From: Herbaspirillum aquaticum
Lineage (GTDB): Bacteria > Pseudomonadota > Gammaproteobacteria > Burkholderiales > Burkholderiaceae_D
Assembly (NCBI RefSeq): GCF_002213425.1
Contig: NZ_NJGV01000023.1
Location: 1-64,000, forward strand
Length of the DNA stretch: 64,000 bases
Direction: 5' to 3'
Within the stretch, counting starts at the first letter, position 1, and every line of letters starts with the position of its first letter. Positions 21,114 to 29,591 of the stretch are shown piece after piece. The position numbers and the translations under genes were made by a program. Below the pieces are notes generated by a model. It worked only from the letters and a program-made list of their open reading frames with translations, searched no databases and was not told the origin of the DNA.

Positions 21114-21231
21114 GGTCGGGCTCAACAAGTAATCGGAATCGGGGAATCAGGCGGGGGAACGGTGCAGAAACGGGCGCGGGGCCAGGCGGCATCGCTGCCG
21201 GCCTGGCCCCGCGCCTGCAATAGCGGCAAGC

Positions 21232-22002
21232 TTAGTTGGTTTTCTTGACCGAATCCAGCACCTGCTCGATATAGTCGCCATTGGGATCGGTGAACTTCAG
21301 GCGCACCGGATACCACTCCATCTTGGGCGCCAGCCAGATGTCGAGTTTCTGGGCCTGGTCGTCCGGGGGCGGATTGCGGAACAGGTGCAGGGCTTCAGTC
21401 TCGCCCTGGGCGGTCTTGATCTTTTCGCGGCCAACCACCTTGAAGGTCCATTGCTCGGCATCACGCGGACCGGCCACGAAGAAATTCCACTCCGAACCCG
21501 GCTTCATCTTGGCGGCATTGGCGCGGGCAATCGCCACGAACTGCCAGGTGATGCCGGTACGGTCCTGCTCGCCGCCCTGCAGCGGGAAGCTTTCGGCCGA
21601 TTCGGTGAAGGTGATCTTGTTCTGTTCGCGATTGAAGGTGGTGGTGGTCGGCTCGCGGCGCAGGCGCTTTTCGACGAAACGCGATGGTGCCAGGCCGTAG
21701 GCGTCGATGCTGCCTTCACTGCTGGTTTCCAGGATCTTGCCCAGCAGCATGGCGCGGGTTTCGGTGTTGACGCTGTAGGCGGTCTTGCTCTGCGTCCATT
21801 TCACCAGGCCTTCACCCTTCAAGTCGAGACCGCTTTGCTTGGCGCTGATGGCGTAATGCAGCTCGGCCGAAGGCGGCAGGTTGAAGGGGCGCTTGTCCAC
21901 CGGGTGCGGACCGTCGGCGGCCCATGCCGGGGCGGCGGCCAGCAGGGCGGCCAGGGGCAGTGCGGCAAGGGTGGTTTTGAGGCGATATGAAAGTAAGGTC
22001 AT
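21232..22002 (-). CDS. DUF3108 domain-containing periplasmic protein
   Basis: 256 residues from the ATG at 22002, chosen because GAAGAGCTC precedes it and a signal peptide follows directly (about 1-27, ending APAWA). The rest is a DUF3108 domain: HYAISAKQSGLDLKGEGLVKWTQ, FNREQNKITFTES, GGEQDRTGITWQFVAIAR and LDIWLAPKMEWYPVRLKFTDPNGDYIEQVL. The function is not established. It is a close paralogue of the upstream gene and shares the motif order throughout. Separated from it by 158 bases, it may have its own promoter. Confidence 0.85.
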   Translation of the reverse strand: MTLLSYRLKTTLAALPLAALLAAAPAWAADGPHPVDKRPFNLPPSAELHYAISAKQSGLDLKGEGLVKWTQSKTAYSVNTETRAMLLGKILETSSEGSIDAYGLAPSRFVEKRLRREPTTTTFNREQNKITFTESAESFPLQGGEQDRTGITWQFVAIARANAAKMKPGSEWNFFVAGPRDAEQWTFKVVGREKIKTAQGETEALHLFRNPPPDDQAQKLDIWLAPKMEWYPVRLKFTDPNGDYIEQVLDSVKKTN

Positions 22003-22160
22003 GGCGAGCTCTTCGTGTTGGTCTCTGTGGGGCTTGGCGATGAGGCAAGGCCGAGCCATATGAAGCAATACGACCAGAATGCCGGCGCACGGTTCTGCCG
22101 TCTTGGCGCGTAATTGTGCGCAATTGTTTCCGATTTTGACAGGGCTTGCAGGATCTGGTC

Positions 22161-23294
22161 TCACTGAGCGGCCGGTTTGAGGCCCGACAAGTCCAGCTGG
22201 GTGTAGTCACCGTTGGGCCGCAGGTCGGTATAGCGCACTCGCACCGGATACCACTCATGCTGCGGGGCCAGCCAGATATCGACGCGGTCGTCATAGGAGC
22301 CGGGCTTGGGCTGGCGCACCACGTGCCAGGTCTGTACGGTGCCGATGGGCAGCGTCAGGCTTTCCTGGCCCAGCACCTGCACGCGCCAGATTTCGCCATC
22401 GCGCACGCCGGCCACGAACAGGTCGATCACCGCGCCTGGCTGGAGCTGCCCGGGATCGCCACGGCCGATGGCGGCCAGTTGCCAGATCAGGCTGGCGCGG
22501 TCCTGCTCGCCGCCCCGGCGCGGGTAGCTGGTGGTGGAGGCGGAAAAGCTGACGACATTGCGTTCACGGTTGAAATGGGTATTGGTGGCCGACTTGAAAC
22601 CCTTTTGCTCCGTGTAGAGCTCGGGCGACACGCCCCAGGCATCGAGCTCGCCCACGCTGGTGAAATTGAGGAGCGTGAAGAACAGCGCCTTGGCCTTGCC
22701 TTCCACCTTGTAGCGCTGGCCTTCGTTGGTCCAGGCGATGCTGCCACGGCCGTAGGCCGGCTGCTGGTCCTTGGTACCGGTGACGTCGTATTCCAGCAGC
22801 ACGCTGGGCGGGGCACTGGTCTGGTATTGCTTGCCGGTGGCGTCCCCTGGCGCATCGCCGCTGCCGGTCGCGGTGCTTGCCGTGCCGCTGCCCTGTCCGT
22901 TACCGGGCGAGGCCGGGCCTGCAGCTTCAGCAGCGGCGGGCGCAGCGACCGCTTGCGGCGCTTCCGGGACGGGCGTGGTGATGCGTTCGACGGTCTCGCG
23001 GATAGGCTCGTCAGGTGGTTCGACGGACGGTTCAGGGCTACGCCGGGGCTGCGGGGCGGCACGAGGTCTGGCGGTTGCCGGTGTGGCCGCCTTGGGTTGC
23101 ACCGGCAGCGCTACCGGCTGCTCCGGTGGCGGCACCGGGCGCAGTTCCACCGTGATGGCCTGGTCCTGCGTCTGGGCCGGCACCACGATCTGGCGTCGGC
23201 CCCAGTCCACCAGCGCGGCGTGCAGGGCCAGGCTCGATGCAATCAGGATCAGCAGGCGCGGCCAGCGCCGGGTGGGACGGGAAACTTCGCTCAT
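22161..23294 (-). CDS. DUF3108 domain-containing protein with Pro-rich N-terminal region
   Basis: 377 residues. A single N-terminal transmembrane or signal-anchor segment (about 14-30, LLILIASSLALHAALVDW) is followed by a long Pro/Ala/Glu-rich stretch (about 40-165), of the kind that spans the periplasm in TonB-like proteins. A C-terminal DUF3108 domain (about 168-377) has YTEQKGFKSATNTHFNRERN, GGEQDRASLIWQLAAIGRGD and VDIWLAPQHEWYPVRVRYTD. Function unknown. Duplication with the next gene is evident from the shared motifs. It is divergent from the binding-protein gene at 23405. Confidence 0.82.
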   Translation of the reverse strand: MSEVSRPTRRWPRLLILIASSLALHAALVDWGRRQIVVPAQTQDQAITVELRPVPPPEQPVALPVQPKAATPATARPRAAPQPRRSPEPSVEPPDEPIRETVERITTPVPEAPQAVAAPAAAEAAGPASPGNGQGSGTASTATGSGDAPGDATGKQYQTSAPPSVLLEYDVTGTKDQQPAYGRGSIAWTNEGQRYKVEGKAKALFFTLLNFTSVGELDAWGVSPELYTEQKGFKSATNTHFNRERNVVSFSASTTSYPRRGGEQDRASLIWQLAAIGRGDPGQLQPGAVIDLFVAGVRDGEIWRVQVLGQESLTLPIGTVQTWHVVRQPKPGSYDDRVDIWLAPQHEWYPVRVRYTDLRPNGDYTQLDLSGLKPAAQ

Positions 23295-23404
23295 GCCCGC
23301 CAGTGTATCGGATCAAGCAAGGAGCGTCGTGGGGGCGCAGCGCAAAGGAGGGCCATTTCAAACAACGTACAATGCGGGTTTTGCCGTTGTCCCTTGCAGA
23401 ATCG

Positions 23405-24709
23405 ATGAACCTGTCCCTGTCTTCCCGCCTGCCCCTGCGCGTGTTCCCGGCCGTCCTGCTGGCACTGGCCGCCGCTTCCGCCGCTGTTTCCAGTGTTGCT
23501 GCGCCCTTGCCGCCGGTACGCATCGGCATGATCGATGGCCTCTCCGGTCCCTTCGCCAATGCCGGTGAAGCGGTGGTGCGCAACATCAGTTACGCCATCG
23601 AGCGCGTCAATGCGCGCGGCGGCGTGAGCCTGCCCGATGGCAAGCACCTGCTGCAGCTCTCCACCTTCGACAACAAGCTGGGGGTGGAGGACTCGCTGGT
23701 GCAGTTCCGCCAGCTGACGGACGAGCGCATCCCCTTCCTGATCGAGGGCAACAGTTCGGCCGTGGCCGCCGCGCTCATCGATGCGGTCAACAAGCACAAC
23801 CAGCGCGAGCCGGACCGGCGCGTGCTGTTCCTGAATTATTCGGCGGTCGATCCCACGCTGACCAACGAGAAATGCAGCTTCTGGCATTTCCGTTTCGATG
23901 CCAGCGCCGACATGCGCATGCAGGCCCTGACCGAAGCCATCAAGGCCGATCCGGCCACCAAGAAGGTCTACCTGATCGGCCAGGACTACAGCTTCGGCCG
24001 CCAGGTCGCCAAGGCCGCGCGCGAGCAGATCACGGCCAAGCGTCCCGATATCGCCATCGTCGGCGACGAGCTGCATCCCATCGGCAAGATCAAGGACTTC
24101 GCCCCCTACATCGCCAAGATGCGCAGTGCCGGGGCCGACGCCGTCATCACCGGCAACTGGGGCAATGACCTCACGCTGCTGGTGAAGGCAGCCCGCGATG
24201 CCGGCTTCAAGGCCAAGTTCTACACCTTCTATGCCAACAGCCTGGGTGCGCCGGCGGCCATTGGGGACGCGGGCGTGGGCGTGGTGCGTGCGGTGGCTGA
24301 ATGGCATCCCAATGCGGGTGGCAATCCGGGTTCGCCCAGCGACGCCTACTACCAGGATTTCCGCAAGCGCTACCCGCAGCCCAAGGATGATTACCTCTAC
24401 CTGCGCATGCAGGTGATGATCGACATGCTGGTCAAGGCCATCGAGAAAGCCAGGAGCACCGATCCCAAGGCGGTTGCATATGCATTGGAAGGCGCGCATT
24501 ATCAGAACGCCTTCCACGAGGCGACCTTGCGGGCCGAGGATCACCAGCTGATCCAGCCGCTCTACCTGATGCAGATGCAGCGCGCCGACAGCGGCGGCAT
24601 CCGCTTCGACAATGAGGGCAGCGGCTTCGGATTCCGTACCGAGCGCTTCATCCCGGCCGAGCAGACCGCACTGCCGAGCACGTGCCGGATGCAGCGCCCG
24701 CCACGCTGA
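23405..24709 (+). CDS. Branched-chain amino acid-type ABC transporter substrate-binding protein
   Basis: 434 residues from the ATG at 23405; a longer frame overlaps the divergent gene. A signal peptide (about 1-33) is followed by a type I periplasmic-binding fold of the LivJ/LivK group: VRIGMIDGLSGPFANAGEAVVRNISYAIERVNARGGV, VYLIGQDYSFGRQVAKAAREQI and DAVITGNWGNDLTLLVKAARDAG. No permease or ATPase is adjacent, so either the partners are elsewhere or it acts as a stand-alone sensor-type protein. The ligand cannot be told. A -10-like TACAAT lies at 23368-23373. Confidence 0.85.
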   Translation: MNLSLSSRLPLRVFPAVLLALAAASAAVSSVAAPLPPVRIGMIDGLSGPFANAGEAVVRNISYAIERVNARGGVSLPDGKHLLQLSTFDNKLGVEDSLVQFRQLTDERIPFLIEGNSSAVAAALIDAVNKHNQREPDRRVLFLNYSAVDPTLTNEKCSFWHFRFDASADMRMQALTEAIKADPATKKVYLIGQDYSFGRQVAKAAREQITAKRPDIAIVGDELHPIGKIKDFAPYIAKMRSAGADAVITGNWGNDLTLLVKAARDAGFKAKFYTFYANSLGAPAAIGDAGVGVVRAVAEWHPNAGGNPGSPSDAYYQDFRKRYPQPKDDYLYLRMQVMIDMLVKAIEKARSTDPKAVAYALEGAHYQNAFHEATLRAEDHQLIQPLYLMQMQRADSGGIRFDNEGSGFGFRTERFIPAEQTALPSTCRMQRPPR

Positions 24710-24738
24710 GCACGACACCACAACAAGAGGAGCGATCA

Positions 24739-25623
24739 ATGTTGAACCATGAGCAGATGCCGGGCGCAGGCTCGGTAGCCGATACCATCGAATTCATGAA
24801 GAAGATGTGGAGCAGCATGGGCGCCCCCGCCATGGCCACGCCTTCGCTGTCGGTGGAGGACATCAACAAGAAGATCAGCGACCTGAAGACCGTGGCCTCC
24901 TGGCTGGAGCTGAACCTGAACATGCTCAAGGCCACCATCCAGACCCTGGAAGTGCAGAGCGCAACCCTCTCCACCCTGCAGGCCATGAGTGAGATCATGG
25001 CTTCGCGCGGCACGCCGCAGGCTGAGGCCCCGGCCGATGATGAGGGCAGTGCGGCGCCGGCTTTCCCCTTCGGTTTCCCGATGTGGCCGGGGGCAGGGGG
25101 CAAGCCTGAGGAAGCCGCTGAAGAAAAAGCCGAAGCCGTGGACGAAGGGGCGGACGCTCCTGATGTTGCAGAGGAGCAATCCGGCGCACCTCACGCAGAT
25201 GCCGAACCGGCTGCAGGCGCCGAGGGCGGCACGCCCCCGGCGCCGGATTTCCAGTCTGCCATCGCCAATCCCAATGCCTGGTGGAATGTGTTGCAGGAGC
25301 AATTCAAGCACGCCGTCGGCAACGCCCTGGCTGGCGGCCTGGCCGAGCAGGAGCCGCTGTTGAAGCCCGCCAAGCCGCCCAAGCCCGCACCGGCCCCCAA
25401 GCGTAGCGAAAATAAGACAGTTGCCCCCAAGCCCAAGGCAGGCGCCAAAGCCAAGCCCGCTGGCGTTTCCAAGCCGGCCAAGGGAGCCAAGGCGGCCCCG
25501 AAGAAGCCACCGGTCAAGAAAGCGCCCAAGCGTGCGGAAAATACGAGCGCGCCGGCCCGCACCGCTGTTGTACAATCCCGGCAAAACAAGAAGCCAGCCT
25601 CCCGCAAGCCAAATTCCCCCTGA
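24739..25623 (+). CDS. phaM: PhaM-family polyhydroxyalkanoate granule regulator
   Basis: 294 residues from the ATG at 24739, preceded by AGAGGAG. The N-terminal region DTIEFMKKMWSSMG, SVEDINKKISDLKTVASWLELNLNMLKATIQTLEVQ is the PhaM signature and predicts a helical coiled coil (about 30-95). A long acidic Ala/Glu/Pro middle follows. The C-terminal 90 residues are Lys/Ala/Pro-rich like histone H1 (KPAKPPKPAPAPK, KKPPVKKAPKRAEN) and should bind DNA. In Ralstonia, PhaM activates PHA synthase and ties granules to the nucleoid. No other pha gene is in view, so the role here is inferred. Confidence 0.85.
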   Translation: MLNHEQMPGAGSVADTIEFMKKMWSSMGAPAMATPSLSVEDINKKISDLKTVASWLELNLNMLKATIQTLEVQSATLSTLQAMSEIMASRGTPQAEAPADDEGSAAPAFPFGFPMWPGAGGKPEEAAEEKAEAVDEGADAPDVAEEQSGAPHADAEPAAGAEGGTPPAPDFQSAIANPNAWWNVLQEQFKHAVGNALAGGLAEQEPLLKPAKPPKPAPAPKRSENKTVAPKPKAGAKAKPAGVSKPAKGAKAAPKKPPVKKAPKRAENTSAPARTAVVQSRQNKKPASRKPNSP

Positions 25624-25718
25624 TCCTCGCCATGGCAGAGCCTGGCCCCGGGCGCAGCTGCGCCGGGCCTCTGTCATATTGCTGAAACCTGACCGTTTTA
25701 GTATGGATCGGGAAAATC

Positions 25719-25747
25719 TTGTTAAAATCAAACACTTAACGCATATA
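25719..25747 (+). promoter_or_regulatory. Candidate sigma-70 promoter of the ferritin-like gene
   Basis: TTGTTA (25719-25724), 17-base spacer, CATATA (25742-25747), within an AT-rich island 14 bases upstream of the ATG at 25761. The short distance would give a very short leader. Confidence 0.4.
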
Positions 25748-25760
25748 GGCACATACTGAG

Positions 25761-26615
25761 ATGCTGTACCCAGAATTGTTCAAATCGCTAGAGCAGGTCC
25801 GTTGGAATATGGATAAGGATATTCCCTGGGACAAGTTCGACGCTTCCTTGCTCACCGACGAACAGGCGCAGACCATCCGCATGAACGCCATCACGGAATG
25901 GTCCGCGCTGCCGGCCACCGAGATGTTCCTGCGCGACAATCGCGGGGACAGCGATTTCTCGGCATTCATGTCGGTATGGTTCTTCGAGGAACAGAAGCAC
26001 TCGCTGGTGCTGATGGAATACCTGCGCCGCTTCCGCCCGGACCTGTGCCCGACCGAAGAAGAACTGCACAACGTGCGCTTCGAGTTCGATCCCGCCCCGC
26101 CGCTGGAAACCCTGATGCTGCACTTCTGCGGCGAGATCCGCCTGAACCACTGGTACCGCTGTGCCGCCGACTGGCACACCGAGCCGGTCATCAAGCAGAT
26201 CTACAAGATCATCAGCCAGGACGAAGCCCGCCACGGCGGCGCCTACCTGCGCTACATGAAGAAGGCCCTGAACGAAGTGGGCGACAAGGCCCGTGCCGCC
26301 TTCGCCAAGATTGGCGTGTTGATGGCCTCGGCGCGCCGCACCGAAAAGCCGCTGCATCCGACCAACCTGCACGTGAACCAGGCGCTGTTCCCCAATGACA
26401 CCGTCCAGAGCCGCCTGCCGGATCCGGAATGGCTGGAACGCTGGCTGGACAACCAGATCAAGTTCGACGGCGAGTGGGAGAAGAAGGTCGTGGACCGCAT
26501 CCTGCACAACATGTCGCTGCTGTTCGAACGTACCTTCAGCAACGTCCAGGAGCTGAACCGCTACCGCAAGGAAGTGACCCAGCGGATCATGCCGGCCGGC
26601 GCGGCCGCAGCCTGA
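25761..26615 (+). CDS. Di-iron ferritin-like protein (acyl-ACP desaturase-like)
   Basis: 284 residues, all helical in appearance. Carboxylate-bridged di-iron ligands can be seen: Glu in TEWSALPATEMF, the EExxH motif FEEQKHSLVLMEYLRRF, a Glu in CGEIRLNHWYRC, and DEARHGGAYLRYM. This pattern matches the ferritin-like group that includes plant-type acyl-ACP desaturases. It could desaturate or hydroxylate an acyl chain, but a substrate cannot be assigned. It lies between phaM and hldC with its own likely promoter and a terminator downstream. Confidence 0.75.
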   Translation: MLYPELFKSLEQVRWNMDKDIPWDKFDASLLTDEQAQTIRMNAITEWSALPATEMFLRDNRGDSDFSAFMSVWFFEEQKHSLVLMEYLRRFRPDLCPTEEELHNVRFEFDPAPPLETLMLHFCGEIRLNHWYRCAADWHTEPVIKQIYKIISQDEARHGGAYLRYMKKALNEVGDKARAAFAKIGVLMASARRTEKPLHPTNLHVNQALFPNDTVQSRLPDPEWLERWLDNQIKFDGEWEKKVVDRILHNMSLLFERTFSNVQELNRYRKEVTQRIMPAGAAAA

Positions 26616-26649
26616 TCGGGAAAAATCCTTCACGGGCAGTACAATGGCA

Positions 26650-26678
26650 AAGCCGCAACCTCGGGTTGCGGCTTTTTT
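26650..26678 (+). terminator. Intrinsic terminator downstream of the ferritin-like gene
   Basis: Stem AAGCCGCAACC / GGTTGCGGCTT with a 3-base loop, then six T. It ends 24 bases before the hldC start, so hldC should be transcribed separately or by read-through. Confidence 0.9.
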
Positions 26679-26702
26679 CATCCTGCAACGATTCTCCTCA
26701 AG

Positions 26703-27185
26703 ATGGCCGACTTCGAATCCAAACTCTGCACCCGCGACGAACTCCAGCAGCGCGTAGCGCAATTGCCCAAGCCGGTGGTGATGACCAATGGCGTCTTCGA
26801 CATCCTGCATCGCGGCCACGTGACCTACCTGGCGCAGGCCCGCGCCCAGGGCGCTTCGCTGGTGGTGGCGGCCAATACCGATGCGTCGGTCAAGCGCCTG
26901 GGCAAGGGCGATGACCGTCCCATCAACACCTGCGAAGACCGCATGGCGGTGCTGGCGGCGCTGGAATCGGTGTCGCTGGTGGTCCCCTTCGATGAAGACA
27001 CGGCGCTGGAAGCCGTGCAGCAGGCGCGACCGGAGATTTACGTCAAGGGCGGCGACTACGACATGCACGCCATCCCCGAAGGGCAGGCCGTGGCGGCCTA
27101 TGGCGGCCAGGTGCTGGCCATCGCCTTCGAGCATGACCGCTCCACCACCAAGCTGCTGGCCAAGGTGCGCAAGCTGGCCGGCTGA
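26703..27185 (+). CDS. hldC: D-glycero-beta-D-manno-heptose 1-phosphate adenylyltransferase
   Basis: 160 residues: the stand-alone adenylyltransferase that corresponds to the C-terminal half of E. coli HldE (older name rfaE2). It makes ADP-heptose for the lipopolysaccharide inner core. The nucleotidyltransferase signature VVMTNGVFDILHRGHVTYL (HxGH) is at about residues 22-40, and NTDASVKRLGKGDDRPI and GGDYDM follow the family pattern. The kinase half and the other heptose genes are not nearby. Confidence 0.95.
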   Translation: MADFESKLCTRDELQQRVAQLPKPVVMTNGVFDILHRGHVTYLAQARAQGASLVVAANTDASVKRLGKGDDRPINTCEDRMAVLAALESVSLVVPFDEDTALEAVQQARPEIYVKGGDYDMHAIPEGQAVAAYGGQVLAIAFEHDRSTTKLLAKVRKLAG

Positions 27186-27206
27186 TCGCGGTACGCTGCA
27201 AACGAC

Positions 27207-27240
27207 AAGGCCGGCAGGAGCATCGCTCGCTGCCGGCCTT
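27207..27240. terminator. Hairpin between convergent hldC and PCu(A)C genes
   Basis: Perfect 11-base stem AAGGCCGGCAG / CTGCCGGCCTT with a 12-base loop. Only weak T-rich sequence follows on either strand, so termination efficiency is uncertain. Confidence 0.6.
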
Positions 27241-27263
27241 GCCGTTTCAGGCTACGCGGTGGG

Positions 27264-27782
27264 TCAGTGGTGCATGTGACCCTTCATGTCCTTCATGTCA
27301 TCCTTGCCCGCCGCTGCCGCATTGCGGTCTTCGACGTTGAAGGTCACCTCGACCTTGCCGGCCTTCTCGAAGGTCAGCGTGGCCGGGACCTTTTCGCCCG
27401 CCTGCAGCGGCTTGGACAGGCCCATCAACATGAGGTGGTAGCCATTGCCCGGCTGCATGGTGATCTTCTGGCCGGGTTTGACTTCCAGGCCGCCATCGAG
27501 CTCGCGCATCTTCATGACGTTGCCTTCCATGGCCATGGTGTGGATTTCACCCGACTTGGCCACCGGCGAGGACACGCTCACCAGGCGATCCGGCGCGCTG
27601 CCCTTGTTCTCGATGCTCAGGTAGGCGCCGGCGGCCGGTTGGCCCGGGACCGTCGCGCGGGCGTAGGGATGGCCGATCTCGAGCTGGCCCAGCTTGTATT
27701 CATGGGCCTGCGACAGCGGGGCGGCAGCCAGCAGGGCGGAGGTGATGGCCAGGGTGGCCAGCTTTTGGACGAAATGCTTCAT
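27264..27782 (-). CDS. PCu(A)C-type periplasmic copper chaperone
   Basis: 172 residues. A signal peptide (about 1-26, ending PLSQA) is followed by a copper-binding cupredoxin-like domain with the His/Met ligand pattern: EIHTMAMEGNVMKMRELDG, then GYHLMLMGLSKPLQAG. The C-terminal tail is also Met/His-rich (DDMKDMKGHMHH). Such proteins deliver Cu(I) to the CuA site of cytochrome c oxidase, often together with SCO. The cox genes are about 8 kb away on the other strand, so cooperation is plausible but inferred. Probably co-transcribed with the DUF2946 gene upstream. Confidence 0.92.
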   Translation of the reverse strand: MKHFVQKLATLAITSALLAAAPLSQAHEYKLGQLEIGHPYARATVPGQPAAGAYLSIENKGSAPDRLVSVSSPVAKSGEIHTMAMEGNVMKMRELDGGLEVKPGQKITMQPGNGYHLMLMGLSKPLQAGEKVPATLTFEKAGKVEVTFNVEDRNAAAAGKDDMKDMKGHMHH

Positions 27783-27870
27783 ATCAGTGATTCCTGGTTG
27801 TCTTGTTCATGTCTGGAATGCGGGCGCGCGGCCTGCAGGGGTGGGCGCAAAGGCCCGGGGGACGGCGGGT

Positions 27871-28257
27871 TCAGGCCGGCGGGGCGCGGGCCCGGGGCGA
27901 ACCCGGTGCCAGGCTGAGCGAACGCAGGCGTGGTGCAGTGCCGGCCAGCGGATAGCTGATGCCGGGCAGGACCGTGGTATCGAAGGAGGAATCCGCTGCC
28001 GGCGAGGCCGCCTGGCTGCCGCAACAGAGCGGGCAATGGCTGGCCGCCAGGTGCGCCGGTGCATTGCCGGAAGCGCCACCGCCGACGCTGCAGATGGCCA
28101 TGGCCGGGCTGTCCCGCAGGGTGCGCGCGGCGGCCTGCTGCCACCAGGGCGCCGCCACCATCGCCAGCAGCAGCGCCAGGCTGGTCCACACCTGCAGGCG
28201 CAGCCAGGGGCGGCGCAAGGCAAGTCGTGGGGGGAAGGGGCGCAGGCGGGAAGACAT
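27871..28257 (-). CDS. DUF2946 family protein
   Basis: 128 residues. One N-terminal transmembrane or signal segment (about 20-43, VWTSLALLLAMVAAPWWQQAAA) and a Cys/His-containing stretch MAICSVGG...HLAASHCPLCCG that is the recognisable core of DUF2946. Members often sit beside copper genes, and here the next gene is the PCu(A)C chaperone 88 bases downstream on the same strand. The conserved His and Cys residues would suit copper binding, but that is inference. Longer frames overlapping this one are not conserved. Confidence 0.72.
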   Translation of the reverse strand: MSSRLRPFPPRLALRRPWLRLQVWTSLALLLAMVAAPWWQQAAARTLRDSPAMAICSVGGGASGNAPAHLAASHCPLCCGSQAASPAADSSFDTTVLPGISYPLAGTAPRLRSLSLAPGSPRARAPPA

Positions 28258-28392
28258 GGGGCCTGATTATAGCGCCCGTCCCCCTTTTTGCCCGGCCCGC
28301 TGCTTGATCCCGATCCGGGGATCCCCGGCAATGCGAGCCGCCCGCCCCGCCTGCCAGTGCGGGCGGCGGCGGGCCTTCATGCAAATTGATTG

Positions 28393-28419
28393 TTGACAGG
28401 CGCTAGGCTAGACTTAGCG
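28393..28419 (+). promoter_or_regulatory. Possible promoter of the ABC importer operon
   Basis: A perfect -35 hexamer TTGACA lies at 28393-28398. A -10 is less clear: TTAGCG at 28414-28419 leaves only 15 bases of spacing. A T-rich leader of about 50 bases follows before the ribosome binding site AAGGGAGA. Confidence 0.3.
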
Positions 28420-28468
28420 TCTTTTCGGGTTTTTGGGTTTTCGTTCACATTTTTCCAAGGGAGACTGC

Positions 28469-29449
28469 ATGTCCTACACCAACAAGCTGACACTGCGCGC
28501 GATGGTCGCCGCCCTGTCCCTGGCTGCCGTCTGCGCAGCCCCGGCCATGGCTGCCGACAAGTCGGTTGCCGTGACCGCCATCGTCGAACACCCGGCCCTG
28601 GACGCCGTGCGTGACGGCGTGAAGGACGAGCTCAAGGAAGAAGGCTTCGAAGCCGGCAAGAACCTGAAGTGGGAATACCAGAGCGCCCAGGGCAACACCG
28701 GCACCGCCGCCCAGATCGCCCGCAAGTTCGTCGGTGACAAGCCCGACGTCATCGTGGCCATCGCCACCCCCTCGGCACAAGCCCTGGTGTCGGCGACCAA
28801 GAGCATCCCGGTGGTCTATTCCGGCGTGACCGATCCGGTGGCCGCGCAACTGGTGAAGGACTGGAAAGCCTCCGGCACCAACGTCACGGGCGTGTCGGAC
28901 CTGCTGGAACTGGACAAGCAAATCGACCTGATCAAGCGTGTGGTCCCCAACGCCAAGCGCGTGGGCATGGTCTACAACCCGGGTGAAGCCAACTCCGCCG
29001 TGGTGGTCAAGGCCCTGAAGGAACTGCTGGCCAAGTCCAACATGACCCTGGTGGAAGCCGCTGCGCCCCGTTCGGTAGACGTCGGTTCGGCCGCCAAGAG
29101 CCTGATCGGCAAGGTCGACGTGATCTACACCAACACCGACAACAACGTGGTGTCGGCCTATGAAGCCCTGGTCAAGGTCGGCAACGACGCCAAGATCCCG
29201 CTGGTGGCCTCCGACACCGACAGCGTCAAGCGCGGCGCCATCGCTGCCCTGGGCGTGAACTACTACGACCTGGGCCGCCAGACCGGCAAGGTGGTCGGCC
29301 GCATCCTCAAGGGTGAAAAGCCGGGCGACATCGCCTCGGCCACCAGCAGCAAGCTGGAATTGTTCGTCAACACCGCCGCCGCCCAGAAGCAGGGCGTGAC
29401 CCTGTCGCCGGAACTGGTGAGCTCGGCCAAGACCGTCATCAAGCAATAA
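28469..29449 (+). CDS. ABC transporter substrate-binding protein (ABC_sub_bind family), copy 1
   Basis: 326 residues from the ATG at 28469, preceded by AAGGGAG. The signal peptide ends at about residue 28 (APAMA). The fold is that of the PF04392 / COG2984 family: VTAIVEHPALDAVRDGVKDEL, KFVGDKPDVIVAIATPSAQAL, KRVGMVYNPGEANSAV and YTNTDNNVVSAYEAL. This family includes the tryptophan-binding TrpX proteins, but the ligand here is not predictable from sequence. It is followed by a close paralogue and by matching permease and ATPase genes, so it belongs to one importer. Confidence 0.88.
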   Translation: MSYTNKLTLRAMVAALSLAAVCAAPAMAADKSVAVTAIVEHPALDAVRDGVKDELKEEGFEAGKNLKWEYQSAQGNTGTAAQIARKFVGDKPDVIVAIATPSAQALVSATKSIPVVYSGVTDPVAAQLVKDWKASGTNVTGVSDLLELDKQIDLIKRVVPNAKRVGMVYNPGEANSAVVVKALKELLAKSNMTLVEAAAPRSVDVGSAAKSLIGKVDVIYTNTDNNVVSAYEALVKVGNDAKIPLVASDTDSVKRGAIAALGVNYYDLGRQTGKVVGRILKGEKPGDIASATSSKLELFVNTAAAQKQGVTLSPELVSSAKTVIKQ

Positions 29450-29463
29450 GCAAGGTATCGCCT

Positions 29464-29491
29464 GAAGATCCCGCTGCCATGCGGGATCTTC
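29464..29491 (+). repeat. Perfect 11-base hairpin between the two binding-protein genes
   Basis: GAAGATCCCGC (29464-29474) and GCGGGATCTTC (29481-29491) with a 6-base loop. There is no T-tract. A stem in this position commonly protects the upstream mRNA segment or causes partial termination. Confidence 0.7.
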
Positions 29492-29591
29492 CGTATCTGG
29501 CCGCAACACCGCAGCAAGATGTGCCCATATGCATAACGGGCCCGGTCGAGAGGAACGCCGAGGCCTGACCACCATGAACGAGGAGAGGACC

